The notes under the pieces were generated by a model. It was not told the DNA's origin and made no database searches. It saw only the letters and a list, made by a program, of their open reading frames with translations. Below are positions 11,420 to 21,634 of a DNA stretch of 64,000 nt, piece after piece (the stretch's first letter is position 1; each line of letters starts with the position of its first letter). A program made the translations under genes and the position numbers. The stretch is taken from NCBI GenBank assembly GCA_000818945.1, contig KN805452.1, positions 7,501-71,500 of the forward strand, written 5' to 3'. The DNA comes from Schizochytrium sp. CCTCC M209059 (taxonomy: Eukaryota > Sar > Bigyra > Thraustochytrida > Thraustochytriidae).

Positions 11420-13158
11420 CNNNNNNNNNNNNNNNNNNNNNNNNNNNNNNNNNNNNNNNNNNNNNNNNNNCCCCCCCCCCCCCCCCCCCCCCGCATGCTC
11501 CGCGCCGCGTTCATCATGGCCAACTCCACCGACCGTCGACATTTTCATCACGGCCGCCACCTCCTCCACCTTGGGCAGGCAGGCAGGCAGGCAGGCAGGT
11601 CTTTCATTCTCCGCGCGTGCAGCAGCAGCTCGTACCACTCTTTCCTCGCGGCCGCGGAGGGTGCTGTTGCGGCGCGAGAGCAAGTTTCCGCACGTGCCGC
11701 CAGCCATGGCAGCTCGTCTGCGAGCCTGTTTCTGCATGCTCTGTGCGTGCGCATGAACGAAAGAAAGAAAGCCACTGCATGTGCGTGCCGGTATAGAAAG
11801 AAATAACCGTCTCCGGCGCGGCGCGGGAGCTCGTTGCGGAGGCGCCAAGCTCGCCCGAAAACCCCGCACGCACGCACGCACCGCACCGCCGCCAGCCTCT
11901 GGCCGCGGCAGCGTCGAGGCCCGGCTGTCCGCCCGCTGGCCTCGCGTCCTCGCCGCAGACATCCCGGCCTCTCGGCGCGCGGTCGAATCGGTGAACTCGG
12001 CCCCGACCTCCTTCCTGCACACGCGCCTTGAACATACACAGCGACAACACCAAATAGCACATCGCGTAACACGACACAACGCAACACAGCACAGCCGGCT
12101 CCGCAGCGCAGCGCGTGGAGGATGGAAGGTCAAGGACGCGGCCGGGGGCGCGCAGCGCGGCCGCCAGCCGGAGAAGACCGAGCGGGTGAGTGCGGCCGCG
12201 GCAGGAGATTAATTGGGTTGTCTGGCTGCCTGAGAGATGGATGGATAGCTACGTAGCTAGCTAGCTACAGGCGGTACAGTGGCGCGGCGTGGAGTCGGCT
12301 CGAGTTGGGCTCGCTGGACCGGATCGACTCGGTCGCCGGGTCTCTCAAGCCGCCACGGCCGCAGCGGCTTTGCACGTAATACACATCAATCTTCTCCCTC
12401 GCCTTCGCTCGCGCGCTCCTTCGCCCGGCACGAGGGAAAGTCCCGCTCCGCTCCGCGCGCAGCGAGAGTCACGAACCTCGCGTGCCGCGAGCCTCTTTCG
12501 TCTCGGTCTCCGAGACGCGCGCGGCAAGGGCCTCGCGGCGCGCGCTTTCTCCGACCCAAGACAGAGAGCAAGTAGTAGTAGCAGTTAAATGTGCAGCGCC
12601 GGTTGGGTAAATGGCGGTTGCCCCGTCGCACGCGCGAGCTCGCTCGGGAGGGTTTCTTCTCGCTTCTCGCTTCTCGCTTCTCGCGCGTGGGTTCTCACGC
12701 GGGCGGGCGTCTCGCCGCCGCGCGTCGCAGTCTTTGGCGCGCGTGCGGCTGCGGCCGGCAGCGGTGCAGGTCGTCGGGAGCGAGCGGCAAGCTGCAGAAT
12801 GCGCAGCAGCAGCCAGAGGCGGAGAAGGGAGACCGAAAGAAAGAAGGGGTGGACCACGGCGGCTGTGGGTGTGTGTGTGCGCGCGCCAAAGAAGTGCGGC
12901 CCCGAGCCGCTGTGGCGCGGACCGCGGCGCGACTCGGCCCGACTCGAGGGGGCCCGCGCCACCGCTTACGAAAGGCCTGGCGCAGGGTTGATGCCGCGCG
13001 CGCGAGATCGTCGGCCGGGAACCAAAACCCGAACGGAGGAGGCCGAAGAAGAAGAAGAAGAAGCACCAGCAATAGCAGCAGCAGCAATAGTAGCGGCAGC
13101 AGTAGTAGCAGGAGCACAAGGAGCCCTGAGCTCGTGAGACGAAGGCAGGCAGACGAAG
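10307..13158. other. Long divergent non-coding region with assembly gap
   Basis: These 2.85 kb separate divergent genes. They hold three GCTTCGCTCT-type decamers at about 10340-10380, GCTC repeats at 10438-10465, an assembly gap (11421-11470), GGCA repeats at 11576-11601 and GC-rich low complexity on the 13-kb side. Open frames are long only because the DNA is GC-rich; none has a recognisable domain. Confidence 0.55.
11384..11492. other. Assembly gap inside poly-C
   Basis: Fifty N (11421-11470) are flanked by about 35 C on the left (ending in GC) and 22 C on the right. The true length of the homopolymer is unknown. Apparent proline or glycine open frames across it are artefacts. Confidence 0.95.
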
Positions 13159-14004
13159 ATGGCGCGCTCGTGGACAGTCGTGGCGAAGGCCGTGGCGCTC
13201 GTGATGGCGCTTGTGGCGCTGCAGTCCGAATCCGCAGTCGCGTGGAATGACTGCACGGACTTCACGACGCGCAAGACGTGCAGGAAGCAAAAGGCGAACG
13301 ACTGCTACTGGAAGAAAAAGAAGTGCCGCCAAAAGGACAATGTCTACTTTGTTGGTAACTCGTTTACCATCTATAGGATGGTCAAGCCCAAGAGCGACAT
13401 GCCAGCACTCGTCCAGACTCTCGCCAATAAGGGCAGCGTGGGCAAGTGGGCAATCGACTCGTACGCCAAGGGTTCCACGTTTCTGAAGGACCACATCAAG
13501 AACGATGACCTCGTGGATGAAATCTTTTCTCGCAATCGGACGCTTCTGGTGCTGCAGGAGCAAAGCCAGGTCCTCGGTGGGTCGGAAAGTCTTTGGAGGT
13601 CTTACTCGCTGAATCCGACTCTTAAGTTTGCCGCCAAGGCCAAGGAAAAGGGCATTCGGGTCATGCTGTACGAGACCTGGGGCTACGGGAATTCGTACAC
13701 ATCATTTCAGAACAATCTCGATACAAACTACGCCAAGCTTGCTGAAGCCGCCGGTGTCGAGCTGTGCCCCGTCGGCAAGGTTTGGCGCAAGGCGTACGAA
13801 GCGTACGGCGACAACTATCTGGACCTTTACTACACTGACAAGAAGCACCCTTCGTACCTGGGTCATTATCTCGTTGCTAGCACCTTTCATGCCTGCATCC
13901 ACGGTGAGTCCCCGGAGGGCATTCAATTCTATCCGAATGACGTTACCGAGGCGCAGGCGGCCGAAATTCATGCCTGGGTCAACGAGGTGATTCTTGACGC
14001 CTGA
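13159..14004 (+). CDS. Secreted SGNH/GDSL-like hydrolase
   Basis: This 281-residue protein is predicted to be secreted and to hydrolyse ester bonds. It has a signal peptide (about 1-28, hydrophobic VALVMALVALQ), then a short Cys/Lys-rich module with four Cys (DCTDFTTRKTC...DCYWKKKKC). The hydrolase domain follows: FVGNSFT with the candidate nucleophile Ser68, LQEQSQ as the block III-like segment, and TDKKHPSYLGHYL with Asp227 and His230 as candidate acid and base. This layout matches SGNH hydrolases; the substrate (acetylated polysaccharide or another ester) is not identifiable. The start is an ATG in GAAGATGGC. It is divergent from the decarboxylase across a long promoter region. No intron is seen. 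Confidence 0.75.
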   Translation: MARSWTVVAKAVALVMALVALQSESAVAWNDCTDFTTRKTCRKQKANDCYWKKKKCRQKDNVYFVGNSFTIYRMVKPKSDMPALVQTLANKGSVGKWAIDSYAKGSTFLKDHIKNDDLVDEIFSRNRTLLVLQEQSQVLGGSESLWRSYSLNPTLKFAAKAKEKGIRVMLYETWGYGNSYTSFQNNLDTNYAKLAEAAGVELCPVGKVWRKAYEAYGDNYLDLYYTDKKHPSYLGHYLVASTFHACIHGESPEGIQFYPNDVTEAQAAEIHAWVNEVILDA

Positions 14005-14755
14005 GCTGATCTCCTCTCTGCCATCATCCATGTGACTGTGCGCTGCTGCCTGCTGAAACGAGTTCGACGCTCTCGCCAGCGCTTTTCCTTTTATTTTTGC
14101 CATTGATTGACTTTTCGCCTATGTATAAATGCATTTGGATGACTTTTTCCTGCCACAAGTCCCTCTGTCAACTGGTTAGCTCCAGGAAGGGTGTACCTCG
14201 ACGAGAGAGCGAATTGAATTTGGTAGCGAACCAGGGGCCACACGCGTGGCTGTGAGCTGCGCGCAACCGACGACGGCGAAAAGCACGAAGGCCAACAGGT
14301 GTGGCGCTGCCGTTATGCGTAGCGATTATCCGAGCAAAGATTTGAGATAGGCCTAAATTGAGTTTCTCCGGCGGGTACTGCGGCGCTTCTTGCTCACAGT
14401 TCGCTCATTATCTGTCTATGCGAGGCAAGGCGCTCTCGACCTTCCACCACATCTTGCCGTCAGATCTCGTCACAAGTCCACGCGCTAAGGGCTTGCAATC
14501 TGCAAGAGCCACGATTCGATTCGATGGAATATAATCTTGATAATTGTTGTTGCTTGGTTCTGACAACGTGAGATTTGCGTCTTCGTCTTCGTCTTTGTCT
14601 TTGTCTTCGTCGTCGCCGTTCATTGCTACCTGCGATAAAGCACCTGCGGAGGATCATCGGATGCATTTAAGATTTGCATTCGAATATCCCGATGATTTCT
14701 AATGTGGATTATAATCCACTTTAGAACCTTTGGAAGGTGGTGCATCTAAAAAAGA
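14005..14755. other. Intergenic, SGNH gene to transposon remnant
   Basis: I see no gene. The region includes TAGGCCTA at 14348-14355, a CTTCGTCTTTGT-type tract near 14578-14612 and a perfect 16-bp palindrome, GTGGATTATAATCCAC, at 14704-14719. Base composition falls toward AT from about 14.5 kb. Confidence 0.5.
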
Positions 14756-15481
14756 ATGTTGTATTGTGGATTAAGGGTGACATTAAGTACCCTGATTCTG
14801 CCCGTTTCTAGAGTCTCTAGCCCATTCACGTCTTCGCTTTTGGAGATGACACTGTGTCTGGTTGCTCAGTCTTGCCCAAGGTGCCACACGAAATCGGCCC
14901 AAGGTTGTGCGACAGTTTGTTTACCTTTTTTCGGAGATGGCAAAGTCGCTTTGCCTGCTGCCCTGCTCGACGCTCAGTTTGCGGGCTATTCAGGGCGCGT
15001 ACCCAAGCCCGCGGCTGCGTACAGGCCTTCTAGCAGGTCGCTTGCGCTGGTGAACGAGGCCGAGTGGCCTAGCCCGCCGGCGCAGCAAGCACCACGCTCA
15101 GCACGAGCTGCGAACACGACATCTTCGTGGAACCTGCGATCTAACCATCACTCTAACCATCGCAACCTGGCCGAGGGAACGCAACCTGGCCAAGCGCAGG
15201 CAACGCGACGCAACGGAGAACCTGAAGGATCGATGGAAGCCGTGAGGTGCAATGCGTGCAACGAATTTGGTCACAAACGTTCAAATCACAAGGATTGTAG
15301 AATGAACAAGAAACGTCGAACAGACTCTGCCGTCGATGGGCCATCGTCTTCGAACACCTCAAGCACGGTATGCGACACCAACTTCCAGAGTGGTCCATCC
15401 CGTACCGCGTCTTGTGAGCTGGATCTGACACGGCCCAGCGAGGCCGACTCCTCTCCCGAGCAAGCACCGCGCCCAGCTTGA
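14756..15481 (+). pseudogene. Transposase fragment with zinc-knuckle motif
   Basis: The 241-residue open frame begins at an ATG but shows no domain apart from the CX2C...H...HX2C-type motif at roughly residues 165-181. The Ser/Thr-rich C-terminus is featureless. It is probably a degenerate part of the element described for this region. An independent small gene cannot be excluded. Confidence 0.4.
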
Positions 15482-15677
15482 AGGATCGGACGAGCGATAA
15501 GTCAGCGCGTTCCACTGGGCTTACGCTGCCTCTCCTGCCTTATCATCGTCGGCCATTCCTTGCGCTTACACAGAGGAAGATCGGAAGCTTCTCGCCTCCC
15601 GACTTCCTCTTTGGAGCGCCTATCACTCGCGTCTTAAGTCAAGTGGGATTTTCGTCCCTGTCCGGCTAACACGCTCA

Positions 15678-16463
15678 TTGGTGCAGTATTACTACAGCGC
15701 CTCAAAGCAGGGGGTGGATGGCCTTGATGATTACTCAGAGCGCTTTGACACTCGCGCTTTGAAAACCAATTGGGAGACTAAGGTGGTAATTGGCATGGTT
15801 ACCGACGTGCTGATCAATGCGCTGATCGTGTGGCGGATCATTATTACATCGAACAAACTCGGTGGCGAATGGCAGAGTTTGAAAAAATTCCAACAAGATT
15901 GCTCAAGGAGCTGCCAGGTCAGCGATTTTGTGCAGCAGGTTACGCTGGGCCTTCTCGCCAAAGCGAGTGGGCTCAAGCGGGGCCTTTCAAACGAACATGT
16001 CATTGGCAATGCAACGGCGTTGGGACGGCCGGAACAGGAGAATAATGGCCATGTCACCACAAGGAGGCTCACAAATGACGAACATGCCAAGCTGAGAATT
16101 TCGAATGGAAAGCGTGACGTCATTCAAAGCGCGAATACGAACAGTGTGAAGACACTTCGTCTCAGCGGGAATTCTCATCCAGAGGTAGGGTGCAACCAGA
16201 AACGATGCGTGGTGTGTGGCGAAGGATCCCGAAAGCGTTGTAGTTTCTGTAATGTTACCCTCCACGTCAGGCTAAAAACCTCAACAAGCCAGACCAAGAC
16301 TTGTTGGCGGCAGTGGCATGAGGATGACATTGTTCGGCGCCGCAACTATACTCGTCGGTCACCCACCGCGTCTTCAAGCCATTCTGGAAACAGTACACCG
16401 CAATCTTCGCATCACTCGGGTTCAAGCACGCCATGCTCTCATACTCATCATAGCGCGCCTTAG
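15678..16463 (+). pseudogene. piggyBac-like transposase C-terminal fragment
   Basis: The 261-residue frame lacks a proper N-terminus; it begins in the region that follows the second catalytic block in piggyBac transposases (QYYYSASKQGVDGLDDY). It continues through a helical region and ends with a Cys/His cluster, then a Ser/His-rich tail. A truncated pseudogene is more likely than a working gene. Confidence 0.5.
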
Positions 16464-16999
16464 GCTTGCAACCAGCACGTTGAGTATGAGTACAGTTTAC
16501 GAAGTGCCATGGCAGAGAGATCGATAGGATTTTCTCGCGTTTCGAACATAGCAACTTGTATTTTAACTCAAAATGATCTACATAGAAATTTTGAGCTCCA
16601 AACTTGCTCTGTAGACCTGCTAGATCCGCACAATCATCGCCTACATGAAGCGAGCAAACACGACTCGGCCCATTGAAACGAAAGTTGTAACGCTTGTAAC
16701 CGAATTTTCAACTGATAGTTCAAAAACACTGCTTATTTCCTATACTTATTGTCATCCTTAGTCAACAATACGATATTCCTGTATCTCTGCACCACCGGGC
16801 CGTGAGGGCCGATTAATTAGGAAATCGTCATATAGGTGTCTATTGTGGACCTTCGTCCACAATAGATTTCTGTCATCGGGATATGGAAGAAATCCTACTT
16901 TTCCTCGTTTTCGATTCGTTTCAGTCTTAAAATTTAAATCTTCAATCTTGTGAAGTACTAAGTCACCTCATAAGCCAAGCCTCGAACACAACCAAGAGC
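16464..16999. other. AT-rich spacer with a perfect hairpin
   Basis: No gene is seen. The stretch is clearly AT-richer than its neighbours. It holds a perfect 12-bp inverted repeat with a 4-base loop (TCTATTGTGGAC, CTTC, GTCCACAATAGA) at 16839-16866. The right part should hold the promoter of the methyltransferase gene. Confidence 0.5.
16839..16866. repeat. Perfect 12-bp inverted repeat, 4-base loop
   Basis: The arms TCTATTGTGGAC and GTCCACAATAGA are exact reverse complements around CTTC. TATTGTGGA also occurs at 14762-14770 on the other side of the transposon remnant. The two may therefore derive from element termini, though this is only suggestive. Confidence 0.6.
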
Positions 17000-17710
17000 A
17001 TGGGCCAGCACTTGAGCAGCAGCCAGGCAAGGCTGTCGAAAGCCAAGGGCGAGGCCACGTCCCAGGCCGAGCAAGAGACTGGCGCCTCGTCCGAGGCAGA
17101 TGTGTATGCAGATGGCGCCGCTGCGGCCTATGACGCTGATGCCGAGGGTCTGCGACTCTTCGAGGTCCAGCTCGGCGTTCTGCGCGAGCAAGCTTGGTGG
17201 CCCGCTCCAGACGCAGGCGGTCTCGTTTCCCTCGACTATGGCTGCGGCCCGGCACGCCTCTTGTGCGGACTCGGCGACGCGCTTGCGCCTGGAAGCTGCG
17301 GCCTTGATCCTTCAGAAAGCATGCTCGAGTTGGCACGTTCTCGCGCTGCAGACGCAGGACTCCGCGACGTCGTCGACTTTCGCAAGCTCAACCCTGCGCA
17401 AGAAGGTGCCGAGCTCGAGTTCTTTGCCGGCAAAGCTGATCTTGTGATTGTCTGCTTTGTCATGTACTTTGTCGATGACAAGGAGAAAGTCTTTGGACAT
17501 CTATGCCGCGCGCTCAGGTCGGGTGGACATCTCTTTGTTGCCGAGTACGAGAACGACGTTCCTCCGGCCAAGCTTGAGGCCTGGACCTCTGCGTGGGGCT
17601 GTCGTATCGCCTCGACGTTGCCCGAGGAAATGTTGATTGCCGACATTGACGAAAAGTTCAAGATCAACATTTTTGTCGTTGAGAAGGTCGCTGATCAGGC
17701 CCTCAATTGA
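17000..17710 (+). CDS. Class I SAM-dependent methyltransferase, putatively N-myristoylated
   Basis: This 236-residue protein has a Rossmann methyltransferase fold. Motif I is VSLDYGCGPARLL (about 76-88), an acidic residue at the end of strand 2 (Asp103 in GLDPSESML) would bind the SAM ribose, and the later segment ADLVIVCFVMYFVDD fits motif IV. The C-terminal strand FKINIFVVEK is also typical. The substrate is unknown. The N-terminus MGQHLSSS meets the N-myristoylation rule (Gly2, Ser6), and the first 45 residues are otherwise disordered, so membrane attachment is plausible. The ATG lies in GAGCATGGG. It has no neighbours within 0.5 kb and no visible intron. Confidence 0.8.
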   Translation: MGQHLSSSQARLSKAKGEATSQAEQETGASSEADVYADGAAAAYDADAEGLRLFEVQLGVLREQAWWPAPDAGGLVSLDYGCGPARLLCGLGDALAPGSCGLDPSESMLELARSRAADAGLRDVVDFRKLNPAQEGAELEFFAGKADLVIVCFVMYFVDDKEKVFGHLCRALRSGGHLFVAEYENDVPPAKLEAWTSAWGCRIASTLPEEMLIADIDEKFKINIFVVEKVADQALN

Positions 17711-18760
17711 AAACTCCAAAAAGAAGTAACTGCATGTGTTTCTTAGTTGAAAGTTGACGAGACCTGGATCTACTGGTAGCACTTTTAGCGGTGGCATGAA
17801 ATGAGTATGCTGAAGGCATAGAGTATGGAATATGTAAGAGATAAAAAAAGAAAAGAAAAGAAAAGAAAGAAAAGAACACTTGACTTGGCTGGGTCGGACT
17901 TGTGGGTGATCTCATGGATACGTTGGTGCGCTTGTTTGGGCTTCAATTCAGGTTTTAACGTTAAGAAAGATTGCGCTCACGCCATCCCGCTGAAAGGTTT
18001 TCTGTCGAGCTCAATAGGTGCGTTGCAGCCAATGTTGTGTCGCTGATCGGCACATCGAAGATTTTCTCTCGCAACTCGAGCGTCTGCAGCATCCAGCAAT
18101 TCGTCACACGCTTGCAACAGCAACAGATGATCTCGGCGCTCTCGTGTCATCAGTGAGAAACTATTTAATCCTCTAAAAAGAAGGTCATAGCATTGCTTCC
18201 TCGCCCCGGGCCATCATCCGCATCTCATCTCGGATCACAGCCGTGCATCTCGATCTCGATCGTCGACAGTCGTCTGCGTGCGCATGCGCTGCAACAAACA
18301 AACTCTTCCAAGCATTCTCCGCGCATTCATACACGAAGACATGCTCCACCGCACGTCCCAAGTTCCTGCTCAAAGTCCTTCTTCGCGGCGCCCGGGTCCG
18401 GTGGCAAGTGCGCCACTCTTCCTCTGCCTCGGGCCTCCGAAATTCGGTCATTCTCTCGCCTCCCCTCTGGTCCTGCTTCCTTCGCCGCCCCTTCTCCGCG
18501 TTCGTGCGCCCCTCGCCTCGCCTCGCCTCGCCTCGCCTCGCCTCGCGGCCTTCGCGCTCTCGCCCGCGACGAGCGACCTCCATTCACATCGCGCCGCTGC
18601 TCCTCCCGTCCCTCTGGCGCTCCTCCTCGCTGTCCCCGCTCGTTCAGGCGTAGTACCGGGCACGGCAGTGTCGAGAGCAGAGGCGGTCGCCCATGACGCC
18701 GCGCGCGATGCAGATGTCGCGGCCTTCGGCGGACCGAGAGGCGGCGCTTCTTGGCGCAGT

Positions 18761-18833
18761 GCAGGGCAGTGCAGTGCAGTGCAGTGCAGTGCAGTGCAGT
18801 GCAGTGCAGTGCAGTACAGTGCAGTACAGTACA
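18761..18833. repeat. (GCAGT)n minisatellite
   Basis: About 13-14 tandem copies of the pentamer GCAGT run from about 18768. The last units change to GTACA variants. There is no coding context. Confidence 0.85.
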
Positions 18834-19324
18834 GGCCTAGCCCCTGCTGCGAGCGCGGACTTGGATTGATTTGTTGCACTTGTCTCGTCTCGTCTCGTCT
18901 CGTGTGTCGAGCGTGCGGCGGCGTTCATGGTGCGTGGCCACGCGTGGCCAGGTCAGGCATGTCCAAACTGCGCCTCCTCGGCCATTCTTGTGATCATCGC
19001 ACGCACGCACGCTCGGCACCCGCGACAGCACAGCAGCAGCAGTAGGAGCAGCAACAGCGAGCAAGCTTTCGGCAACGCGATCCGCGCCCGATCACCGCCC
19101 GACCGCACCGCCGTTGTACGTTCATCCATCTATCTACGTATCCATTTATCTGGACTTGGTCTGCCAATGCTGCCAGTGAGTGGCCTCTGAGACACAAATG
19201 CGGCCTGCTGTCTGTCTGTAATGTGATGGCCGGAATCGATACGCTAAAACCTTGCGTTTCGACCGCGCGACCACGACGGATCACCTCAATTTCGGCGAGC
19301 GCGTTGGCGCGGCGTGCCTTGACT

Positions 19325-19892
<568 letters not shown>

Positions 19893-20236
19893 ACCTACTA
19901 CCTATCTGACTGTGATGAGCACCGTGCCGCAGGCTCCAGCTGGGCTGCTTGCAAGGCGTTGGTTGGGAAGCTTCGACCCGCGCCGAAATTCCCCGGCATA
20001 GTGGCGGATGAATTGACGGAGAGGATATGCCGCTCATAGGCCTATCACTGAAAAAGAGCGCCCTCGCATCGCCTCCCATCGCCTCACATCGCCTCGCTGT
20101 CGGCAGCAGAACCGCAACTGCCGAGGGACGTTGGATAGAAGCAAGCGAAGCTCAGCACGCTCTTCACGAGAAGACTTTCTAGACCCAAGACCAGGCCAAG
20201 ACAAGACCGACTAGGACAAGACAAGCGATAAGCAAG

Positions 20237-21304
20237 ATGCCCCGCACGGTCAAGGCAATTCAGATGAAGGAGGAGGGCGCCAAGTTCGAGGTCGCCGATC
20301 TCGAGCGCCGCGATGTGGCCCCCAAGGATGTCGACATCGACATCGTCGGCGCTGGCATCTGTCAGTCGGATCTCCACACCGCCTACAATGAGTGGGGCGG
20401 AAACACCATGTACCCGCTCACGCCCGGCCACGAGATCGCTGGCATCGTCCGCGCCGTCGGCAAGGACGTGACCAAGTTCAAGGTGGGTGACCGCGTCGGC
20501 GTCGGCTGCATGGTCGACTCGTGCCGCGAGTGCAAGAGCTGCTTCGAGGGCGACGAGCAGTACTGCGAGAACGGCTTCACCGGCACCTACAGCGCCAAGT
20601 TCACGCGCAAGTCGCACCCGGAGCACGGCGGCATTACGCACGGTGGCTACTCGCAGGGCATTGTCGTCGATGAGGACTTTGTCGTGCCTTTTCCCGACAA
20701 CCTTGACCTCGTCAAGGGCGCCCCGCTGCTCTGCGCCGGCATCACCACGTTTTCCCCGTTGCTGCATTACGGCCTTCGCCCCAACATGACCCTCGGCGTC
20801 GCTGGCCTAGGTGGCCTTGGCCACATGGCCGTCAAATTCGGTGTGGCCTTTGGCGCCAAGGTTGTCGTGCTCTCGCGCGGCACGGCCAAGAAGGAAGATG
20901 CCCTTCGCATTGGTGCCGACCAGTACGTCGACTCGACCGACGAGGAGGCCATGAATAAGATCAAGGGCTCGCTCGACATGCTCTGCGACACCATTTGCGC
21001 CCAGCACGACATGAACCAGTTCCTCAGTCTCTTGGGCAAGGACGGCAAGCTCGTCCTCGTCGGTGCTTCTCCCGAGCCCCTTCCCGTGCCTGCCTTTAGC
21101 TTGCTCGGTGGCCGCAAGTCGGTGGCCGGCTCGCTCATTGGCGGCATTCAGGAGACCGCCGACATGCTTGCGTTCTGCGGTCGCAAGAACATCCTCCCTG
21201 AGACGGAGGTTATTTCCGCCGACAAGGTCAATGAGGCCTACGAGCGGATGCGCAAGTCGGACGTCAAGTTCCGCTTTTCCATTGACATTTCTACCCTCAA
21301 GTAA
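20237..21304 (+). CDS. Zinc-dependent alcohol dehydrogenase, CAD/YahK type
   Basis: This medium-chain dehydrogenase interconverts alcohols and aldehydes with NAD(P)(H). The 355-residue protein has all zinc ligands. Catalytic zinc: Cys42 in GAGICQSD, His65-Glu66 in GHE, and Cys166. Structural zinc: Cys96, Cys99, Cys102 and Cys110. The nucleotide-binding turn is GLGGLG (190-195), followed by VVVLSRGTAKKEDA. A Ser at the end of strand 2 is typical of NADPH-preferring cinnamyl-alcohol-dehydrogenase relatives, so NADPH is likely. The physiological substrate is not known; such enzymes are often broad aldehyde reductases. The ATG lies in GCAAGATGC and no intron is seen. It is convergent with the next gene. 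Confidence 0.9.
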   Translation: MPRTVKAIQMKEEGAKFEVADLERRDVAPKDVDIDIVGAGICQSDLHTAYNEWGGNTMYPLTPGHEIAGIVRAVGKDVTKFKVGDRVGVGCMVDSCRECKSCFEGDEQYCENGFTGTYSAKFTRKSHPEHGGITHGGYSQGIVVDEDFVVPFPDNLDLVKGAPLLCAGITTFSPLLHYGLRPNMTLGVAGLGGLGHMAVKFGVAFGAKVVVLSRGTAKKEDALRIGADQYVDSTDEEAMNKIKGSLDMLCDTICAQHDMNQFLSLLGKDGKLVLVGASPEPLPVPAFSLLGGRKSVAGSLIGGIQETADMLAFCGRKNILPETEVISADKVNEAYERMRKSDVKFRFSIDISTLK

Positions 21305-21634
21305 AGTACCATCTCTCTCTCTCGCCTAGAGTTCCTATAACCGGTAATCAATTCCGTGTGCCCTTTTTCTTTCTTCCTTCTCATGCTTTACAATTAGTAC
21401 GCTTCGGTAGACTAATCCGGGTCTTCGTCCACACCTGCGTGCTCTGCATGCATTTTATAAACAACATTCTTTTCTAGACTAGGCCTAGGAGCAACAAGAA
21501 GGCCACGCAACCACTCCAACACGAACAAGGATAAAACTTGAAAAATGTGATTGGAAAACTTGAAATTTAAGCATACCACGTTGAAAGTGATCCAATTGTT
21601 TCGCCGTATGTTAAACGTTGCATAACAACGTAAA
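21305..21634. other. Convergent 3' region
   Basis: The spacer between two convergent genes contains TAGGCCTA (21480-21487) within a longer palindromic context. No gene is seen. Confidence 0.5.

Larger units (their letters stand above)
14756..16463 (+). mobile_element. Decayed piggyBac-like DNA transposon
   Basis: Two broken open frames on the + strand together look like pieces of a DDE transposase gene. The first (14756-15481) has a zinc-knuckle-like segment, CNACNEFGHKRSNHKDC, of the kind that accompanies many transposases. The second (15678-16463) has VQYYYSASKQGVDGLDDYSE followed by VTDVLINALIVWR. These resemble the GGVD and helical segments after the piggyBac catalytic core. It then has a C-terminal Cys-rich finger (CVVCG...RKRCSFC...CWRQWHE). 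The catalytic-core segments are not intact and stops separate the pieces. TIRs and TTAA target duplications could not be fixed. The surrounding DNA is AT-richer than the host genes. Confidence 0.6.

Noticed and set aside
11114..12133. Frames crossing the poly-C gap (Pro or Gly runs)
   Set aside because: Artefacts of homopolymer and N; no domain on either side.
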